Below, one piece after another: positions 56,260-64,000 of a DNA stretch of 64,000 nt; the first letter of the stretch is position 1; the number at the start of each line of letters is the position of its first letter. The translations under genes and the position numbers were made by a program. The notes beneath the pieces were generated by a model. That model saw nothing but the letters and a program-made list of their open reading frames with translations, was not told where the DNA came from and searched no databases. The stretch spans positions 73,113,499 through 73,177,498 of the forward strand of contig OX424555.1 in assembly GCA_949152475.1 (NCBI GenBank). Direction: 5' to 3'. This DNA comes from Terebella lapidaria. Taxonomy: Eukaryota > Annelida > Polychaeta > Terebellida > Terebellidae.

Positions 56260-59200
56260 ACATAGTTGGCTCCGTTATTTCAAAACAGTATAGTGTGACA
56301 GTTGGAACGTAACCAAATATGAAAAATCATGAATAATTTCACTTTCAGTTGCTGTAGCCCATACTAAAGAACTTCACAAGGGTGACAGATCCATTCACGC
56401 TGTAATGCAATAAATAAAAATGAAAAACGCAGACGTCAAATTAACTTCTGAATATCCAAAATAAGTTGTGATCCTCTTATGGGGATCATTCAGTTAGTAG
56501 CATACACATCATGCACATTCGTGTTGTCTAATGAAAGTCAGACTGCTCGAAAACTTTCGTGATTCTGTTCAGAGTAATGATTTGTTCTGTCCTTACGATA
56601 TTGTAGGTGCTTGAGAAGAAATGTCATTATGTTGAAATTCGTGTGAATCAAGAAACAATTAACAGATTTTCAACCACAAACATTTAATAATATATGAACG
56701 GATTTTGAAACTTTAATTTTTCCCAATGGATTTGAAATACCCCCACATAGCTGGACAGATATGTAGCAGTATAAGACCAACAAATTCACCCCCAGGAGAA
56801 AACATGGAAGTTTTTCCCTAGTTTTTGAGTACAAAACTCATTTTAATGGATCCGTTTTCTCTTATTGTATATACATACACACTTAGAGTTTCAGACATTT
56901 AATTACATTCTTTTACCATGAAAACTTGTTCTTGCCAGCAAGATCGTGCTTTCACTAGTATGTCGAACAGACCCGACGACAATGATAAGGGGGCATAATC
57001 TAAGTCTATTCTAGCCGGGTACGTTTGGCACTTAGCATGGTGGCTACTAAATACTGAAATAGGTTCAGCTGTTCAGATTCTTTGTGAAATAGGCCATTGA
57101 TACCAAAATTCGTAGAACAGATGGCGGCCATCTTGGATCGTATGCTGGATCCACTTTACGGTATTCTTTACATTACAACATGGCAACCTGTAGTTTGCCA
57201 CAAAAACCATTTAATATCCTATCTCGAAATTTGTAGTACAGATGGCGGCCATTATGGAGTTCCAACTTTGAGTGGGATCCCTACGTTTAAACCCTTCAAA
57301 TAAGATTTTCATGCTTTCTTCCGATCGTCAACATCTGAAAATATCTGCTATTAGTAAAACAAAGACTGAAGATTCTACTTGTTCCACTGCTGAACAATTT
57401 GTTTCAAGGTTTGTGGACTGAGTTACCAGCATTACAGTGTACGGGTCTAGTAGCGTTCATCGTTCTGATTTTGGTGATACAGTCTTACATATAAGTTATT
57501 TTTGACACCAGGGTCTGTGCCTGGGTACCCCGGCCCAGGGGGGTTCCTTGGAGGTATGACTCTGTTTTGTGTACAGGTTAGTCAGAAACAGCAAACGAAT
57601 GGAATATGAAGCAAACGTTATGCACCTGGCTATAATAGATTCCATACAATCTTGCGAATCGTTCTGGTGCCTGGAGGGCTCAGACAGAGCCGCTGATATT
57701 GTCTTGAATCGTGGCCTTTCCCGCAAAGGCTTCAGTGCCTAATGGTAGCTATTAGATAGCTCATGGGTGTTTTTGATGAGCTCGAACCTGGAAAACAATT
57801 AGTCATCAAGGATTATGGTGTTGTGATGTATGTTCTTCTGAGACCGGCGTATCATTTCATATAAATGGAGTATTACAGCTAGTGCTCATATGTTGTCATA
57901 AATATTGTATAGAGGTAATGGTGTATAATGAAATTGAAATTATAGTGCTCTCACTATATTTGTTGTCAACAAAATGGTTTATTTCCCGTCAGAGGTAGTT
58001 ATTAAGCCTCTATAAACAAGATTGCGTAGACGGTAAAATCATGTGCATCATCCATCATCTCGCGGACTTACTGGTGTTCTAGATTTGTTGTGGATATGAA
58101 TTTGAATATAGTCAACATTGCCCGGTTTAGGACCAGCCACATCTCACAAAACTAGTACAATACGTATCTAATTGAAAACCAAAAAGAAACACGTTTTCAG
58201 ATAATGGTGCAATAAAACATTAAATGTGAGCCAGGCTTGAGTGGCTTTTTTCAAAGTTACGTGACTTTTGAAGCTTGCGTGGGAAAGAAGTCACTTGTAA
58301 TTAAAGGGTCGTGGAGTGCCCTTTCCCGAAGAAGACTCATCACCGGCAGTGCTCTGGAACATCTGCACGACAAGGCACTTGGCGGTCTCCATGTTCCTAC
58401 AAATATCAATATCTCGGATAATGGTCCGATGACACTCCGCCCGATAAGAGATGTTGTCTCCGCTCTTGATGGTGTGGTCAAGACGTTCGTTTGTGTGGCT
58501 TCACCTGAACCACGCCGGCTACAGACGTCATTGTCCTGTTGAGAACTCGTCCCAGAAGCATCACACTTTATTACAGTACAGGAATAATCACTGACTTGTT
58601 GTTTTAACCGAGTAATTGAATTGTATCATACATACACTTATAGGAATTTTTGCGTTTGTAATTTGTAAGTAATTCGTATACACACATTTTTATGCAATGT
58701 ATATATCGATCTTCTGAGAAGACTTTTCTGAATGGAATCGAAGCACGACCGAACATGTATATCCAAAGACAATTGTAAACAAAGCCACGACACACAAAAT
58801 AGTTTATTGCTACTCTGCCACCTGTTAGCATCAGTACACAAATGCCTGCAGCCGAATAAAGTATTTTGACATTCTGAAACAACCCGATGCGAAAAAACAC
58901 GAGGATTCACATTCGTAGAGGTAGCCATCCAACATATTGTCTCGTAAAATATGATATATGGGTTATTCTAGCCAAACAAATTCAGCGGTACATGTATTCC
59001 GATTGAGAAAACACATTCATGATTTTGAAAGAATTTAACATGCGCATTTATTAGATAATAGTCAATTATCGACGAATCCAAAGGCACGAAGGGGCCAACT
59101 TTTACTATAACATATTCCGGTTACAAGAAACACTAGTTAGTTAGTCTTTAATACCTGCTTTGCACAGTGATACGCTAGACGCTACAATTACTTGGGAATG

Positions 59201-59400
59201 CCTCAGGTATTTCAATCACGAAAGTGGTCAGGATTTTGTTTCGTGACGACTGACAGATTAATGGAATAGCCATGTTGACGTGGTCTGCATTCCGTCACGC
59301 TGCAATATGGAATTAACATCAAAACTGCAAAATGCTATCGGGACGTTCCATGCCCTTATTGGGCAGTTCGTGTTGTTATTTAATTCCATGGGTGATTCCC
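56260..59400 (+). repeat. Segmental duplication block D'
   Basis: Second copy of D in the same order and strand. A stretch at 58237-58542 is open on plus (LEHLHDKALGGLHV ... NINISDNGP), while the D copy has a TGA in that frame, so coding is doubtful. Confidence 0.83.
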
Positions 59401-59757
59401 GTGATAGACTCACACAACCATGGGCACCTTCGTTTGGGCAACAATGGTCACCGTGCTTGGTTGAACTTGCGACTGAGCATGCGCATTGTGTCCCAGCGCA
59501 GTTGTCAAACAAATGCCAAATTGACACCGTAGTCGACTTTGTGCAGCGACATGCTCGTTGATCCCCCACTACACTGTTTCCCTGATATCCGCCATCTTGG
59601 AACCTCAGTGACCATGTCCCCGACCAGACAGAACTGTGGTGAGCGGCCCTGACGTCATTTCGACCAAACTATGTCAAACCAACTCGCGTTTTATTACGAC
59701 CAGTGTGACCATAGCTGATGAAAGTAAAGTGGCCCATATCCACTGTCCCTGAAGTGT

Positions 59758-60075
59758 CCTTGTACCATGCAGTATTGACTTACCATTCTTGCACAATATA
59801 ATATTGACTAGTTATTTACTGGCCCTGCAGCATACACTATTGACAAGTTATTTGCTGGCCTCGCACCATACAATATCGAGCATCTATATGCTTGCTGTGC
59901 ACCATGCAAGCAATATTGACCACCTACTTATTTTCTTTGTATCATGTATTATTTACCACCTACTTTAATACTTTATACTATACAATATTTACCACCTACG
60001 TATTGTTCATGTACCCTGCAATGTTGACAACCTACTTACTGTGCTTCCACCATGCAATATTAACCCTTTACCTAT
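59758..60075. repeat. Degenerate ~45-bp tandem repeat (CACCATGCAATATTGACC)
   Basis: About seven loose copies of ACCATGCAATATTGACCACC followed by TACTTAYTG. The 80-codon frame over it (59892-60134) is a by-product. Confidence 0.85.
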
Positions 60076-60289
60076 GCTACGCCCGACAGATTATTTGTTT
60101 GATCTGCAAAATGACTCACTTTCTCATGATGTAATTAGAAATCGTTGTATTCTGTGGAAACTAGCCATGTCGACAAGCCAATCGTTCTTTATCCAGTGTT
60201 TTCATGCACAATTAAATGCAGTTTTCCCGAGTAATTCTCATCGAATAGTTTCTCGCCATACTTCTCTGATATTACCGATATAACTCACA

Positions 60290-63270
60290 ACAGACACTAG
60301 GTATGGGTAGATCTGTGTCCCATTGGTTCCATGCCGGTGCCTCTGTCATAGTCCGGTCCGTCATAAGCCGTTTGAATACCATCGTAGCTTCTAGCATTAT
60401 TGAATGTGAAAATCTGAAATATTCATATAATATTAGTATGCTGATTCGCATAAAATCTGTATCCAGATATGAATAAGTTCAAATATCGCAACCACCGTAC
60501 AGATATCATAGTGTGGTTCCGGACTCACTACAAAACACCTATCATCCCTCAGATTCAGCTTCAACTCCATGTGAACATGTGCTGCATCTAGCGTGTGCGC
60601 CTGGATACTAGCATTTTTTTAACCCCACCCGTTGGCAAAAGCCCTAAATTCGCCGCAAGAGGTATTTCAATCAACAACAACAATACAAATTCAGACAAAT
60701 ATCGGTTGCCATTACCCAATATATTTAGAGTGGATACCAATGACGAATTTCGGCAGTATGTAATGTACAATATCACATAAAAAGAGTATTGGAACACGTC
60801 TCATGATCGCATTACTTAGATTTTATTACATGCAACTAATGATATATTGTGGTTCAGTCAACAAAACGTTTACAGACGCTCGGGGAAACTGAGCACATAA
60901 AACGTGCTGAAGCAGCTTCACAAGACAGGGACAAATTCATCAGCCCGATTCGTTTGAGCTGATGTCACAACCAGATGAATTGATGACATTTCAATGGGCG
61001 ACGCGACATTACTTCATGGCGCCCTGTGCCATATAAAACATGCAACGGAAGTAAGCAAACCCCCGACGTCTCATGAGTTCTGTGATTATACCTTGTCCAG
61101 CATTACATTCGACTTGAAACGACATGGGAGCGACAAACTCATAAAATTTCCAGTCAAAATCGTGAAATGCCAAAACCTCAGAGCTAAAAAACTGTTGTTG
61201 TGTATTGTGTGGTCTTGAACCGGATATAAATGCTGTCCAAATTTTACGCCGTCTTTGCACCAATCTCGATTCTTGTTATTCAACCTGATATCATCTTCTT
61301 TATTTTATATTTATATTACAGAAACTCATTTTATTTTATATACATTCAATATGGCAAATATCGTGTTTCTGTAATATAAATATCTTGAAAAGGTGCCAGC
61401 AAGATTACACTCTGATTTGTCATATTCTTTTGAGTCCGAAACATTCCAAACAACAACACAAGAACACGCTTCTGGATTCCTGCTTCATTGAAGAAAAAAA
61501 GAAAAAGGACACAAATAATTTTTTTTTATTAAAATCTGAACTTAAGTGGGCAGAGTGAGGCCATCCATCCCGTGGGTAATGTGACTACTTCAGAAATCAC
61601 CTGGCTACCTAAGGACATGAGACAGCAATCTTGGCGACCATGCATTTGCCTACATCTCGCATCTAGAGCCCCATATGGTATAATCAACCTATTGTCAGGT
61701 ACGCTTTTGATTTATCTGTACAATCAAGCCAGTTTATCCATCATGAACACCCAGCGATAATGTACATCTGGTGTCTGGGACAACGCTGATAAATCATTTG
61801 TGAATATATAATTCGTGATTTTGGTACCGGCCACCTGGCCACAAAAACAAGGACAGGTTCGCATTCATTTTTGATTTGTGACTGGCATCATCAAATATGG
61901 TTGTATAGGCGGTAACAGATTGGTATTTGTCTTATATCAAGTGAGCTTTGATGTTAGATCCGTTCACTTCATGCGTACCAAAATGAATGTCTAATCCGCT
62001 GCATGCGCCCGTGGGCATACAACCAAATTCCGTAAATGAATACCCGGTACATTATAAAATAAACGCTATTATGAGTACTTCACAATGTGGAAAGTGTATA
62101 TGAATAAAGTGAGCGTGTTAACTTGTTTATGTAAATAAACCCAGAATTTTATTGCTATATATGTGCATACCAACCACATTACGCCCACACCATCAAACCA
62201 AGGAAATCTCAATTGTGCGTAGTACCATTCGAATTCAACATCCGTGCAATATGTAGTTATTGTTTAGGGAGAGAGTGCAAAATCCATGGGAGACAAAAGC
62301 AAATAAATAATGCAGAGAACTGTTGAGCTGTCGGATTCAGAGGCAATTTTCGGCAAAGGGTGTGTTATTTTTGTCGATATAAATGCAAATTTGTGGGATT
62401 ATCGTGACATTGTCCCATTATAGTCTGATAAACATGACAGCGACCATTCATTGGTGTTTGTACTTAGGTACCAAATATTATCCCTGGATATCCAACAGAC
62501 AAGCAAAAAAAAATTCAAATTTTGGTCCAACTGTGACATGGTATATTTACTGTTGTATCGTTACAGACAATCTCATGTACTCGAAATGACATGAAATTTC
62601 AGCTTGAAACTTTCGGCAAAAAGAACGAGTACATTAAATACATGTAAACATTACAGGTAACCTTCCGAGTCGTATAGTCCCAACAGGAGCAAGCACAGTA
62701 AATATAGGTCTACCTCAGGCAATCGCTACCAATGCTTCTTCGATGCTGTAGACGGGCGCACGTTTTTACCGATTCACCTGCCTATCAGTGCCTAGCATGC
62801 CAGGCAAACAAGATTTGAACGCACATGGTCTACATTAGGGAATTATTTTCTGATAAAAAAAACCACGGTCTCTATGGAACAAACAAACAGCAATCACTAC
62901 CATCAAAGGAATACTACACAAGTAAATGATGACGGGTTCCACAAGCACATCACAGGTGAATATAATACAACTATCCCTATACAATATTTTCCGATCGTGT
63001 GAAATTGATATACAGGTAGAGATCTGATCATTGGGAAGATGTTCACTTTCGTCATGACACTCATGATCATAACATTAATAACAATATAAATAGCAAAAAC
63101 TCGCGTGGCAGATGAAGTAAATATATTTAGAAATTTAAAATTTGTAAATGCTGAATGTATCAGCTTTTGGTGGAATACTGAAATATTGGAATGTAGCCAC
63201 TAAGTGCATGTAGTTCCATCATGAGCATACTACGGTGGCTCATATTCGCCAGATGGAGGAATGCACTTTT
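60290..63270. other. Gene-free stretch
   Basis: No gene recognised in 3 kb. A short hairpin (TATTTATATTACAGAAACT pairing with GTTTCTGTAATATAAAT) lies at 61306-61382. A small relative of the 364-bp repeat (GGCATCATCAAATATGG) lies near 61880-61930. Confidence 0.5.
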
Positions 63271-63277
63271 TTCTTTA

Positions 63278-64000
63278 CAGCGTTATAACGCTGTAATACA
63301 GCGTTATAACGCTGTAATACAGCGTAATAACGCTCTAATTTACAGCGTACTAACGCTCTAATTTACAGCGTAATAACGCTCTAATTTACAGCGTAATTAC
63401 GCTCTAATACAGCGTTATATCGCTGTAATACAGCGTATTAACGCTGTAAATTAAAGCGTAATTACGCTGTAAATTAAAGCGTTATTACGCTCTATTACAG
63501 CGTTATAACGCTCTATTACAGCGTTATAACGCTCTAATTTAGAGCGTAATTACGCTTTAATTTACAGCGTAATTACGCTCTAATTACAGCGTTATTACGC
63601 TGTAATTTAGGCGTTATTACGCTGTAAATTAGAGCGTTATAATGCTCTAATTTACAGCGTAATTACGCTCTAATTACAGCGTTATTACGCTCTAATTACA
63701 GCGTTATTACGCTCTATTAGAGCGCTATAACGCTGTAATTTACAGCGTAATTACGCTCTAATTACAGCGTAATAACGCTGTAATTACAGCGTTATAACGC
63801 TCTAATACAGCGTAATAACGCTGTAATTAGAGCGTAATTACGCTCTAATTACAGCGTTATTACGCTGTAATTTACAGCGTAATTACGCTCTAATTACAGC
63901 GTTATAACGCTCTAATACAGCGTAATAACGCTCTAATTAGAGTGTAATTACGCTGTAAATTAGAGCGTTATAACGCTGTAATTTACAGCGTTATAACGCT
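63278..64000. repeat. Palindromic satellite (AGCGTTATAACGCT)
   Basis: Some thirty copies of a 14-bp core AGCGTWATWACGCT, each a near-perfect palindrome, joined by short AT-rich linkers (ATT or AATT), period about 21-23 bp. Variation is mostly at the flanking S position (ACAG or AGAG; CTGT or CTCT) and the central W positions (TTAT, AATA, AATT). It continues past the right edge. It should form cruciforms or hairpins. Confidence 0.95.

Noticed and set aside
59258..59569. Overlapping 93- and 103-codon frames on opposite strands
   Set aside because: The homologous stretch in block D (from about 53930) does not keep either frame.
63278..64000. CRISPR-like array
   Set aside because: Units abut with only 3-5 bp linkers, there are no unique spacers, and the genome is eukaryotic.

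Overview
This is eukaryotic, repeat-dense genomic DNA, most likely from a marine invertebrate. Supporting points are AT-rich spacers, spliced gene fragments with GT/AG signals, metazoan-type mobile elements (Ngaro-like tyrosine-recombinase retroelement, Merlin-type DNA transposon, Penelope-like reverse transcriptase, several non-autonomous TIR elements), long minisatellites and no bacterial operon structure. A reverse transcriptase and 3' tail of the type at 29.1-30.4 kb is, as far as I recall, common in mollusc and other invertebrate genomes, but I cannot name the phylum from this window. I saw no tRNA, rRNA or other structured RNA gene.

Region by region. 0-12.5 kb holds no recognisable gene; it carries inverted-repeat and minisatellite DNA and two non-autonomous elements with readable target duplications: 5744-6446 (TTAA) and 7048-7750 (8-bp CCCAGCCC). 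12.9-20.0 kb holds the only host-type gene I recognise, a minus-strand multi-exon HECT-domain ubiquitin-ligase relative (G2E3-like). One coding exon is split by a 4.4-kb Ngaro-like element (14876-19288) that has Gag-like, RT, RNase H and tyrosine recombinase coding regions and the split direct repeats (A1 ... B1 A2 B2) of that group. Removing the element rejoins the host reading frame exactly. Two inverted copies of a 21-bp minisatellite flank this block at 12.6-12.9 and 22.1-22.4 kb.

20-28 kb is a mosaic of TIR and fold-back repeats, including a roughly 120-130 bp tandem array at 26.75-27.70 kb. 28.1-30.9 kb holds a Penelope-like reverse transcriptase flanked on both sides by copies of a 364-bp repeat. 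The same repeat forms a near-perfect 3.6-copy array at 39157-40479 and is scattered elsewhere.

32.9-59.4 kb is a set of diverged head-to-tail segmental duplications: X (32.9-34.8) with A (38.6-42.0), then X' (41.9-46.1), B (47.1-49.8) and D (50.0-54.0), then C (54.8-56.2) and D' (56.3-59.4). Insertions separate the copies: a 3390-bp Merlin-type transposon at 34787-38176 with 8-bp target duplications, whose unfilled site seems to survive in the second copy; the 364-bp array; and a repeat block at 43.2-45.1 kb. The window ends in an array of short palindromes (63278-64000) whose variants are mostly complementary base swaps.

The coding content is therefore mobile elements plus one broken HECT gene. 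All of the mobile coding copies except the tyrosine recombinase carry frameshifts or deletions.
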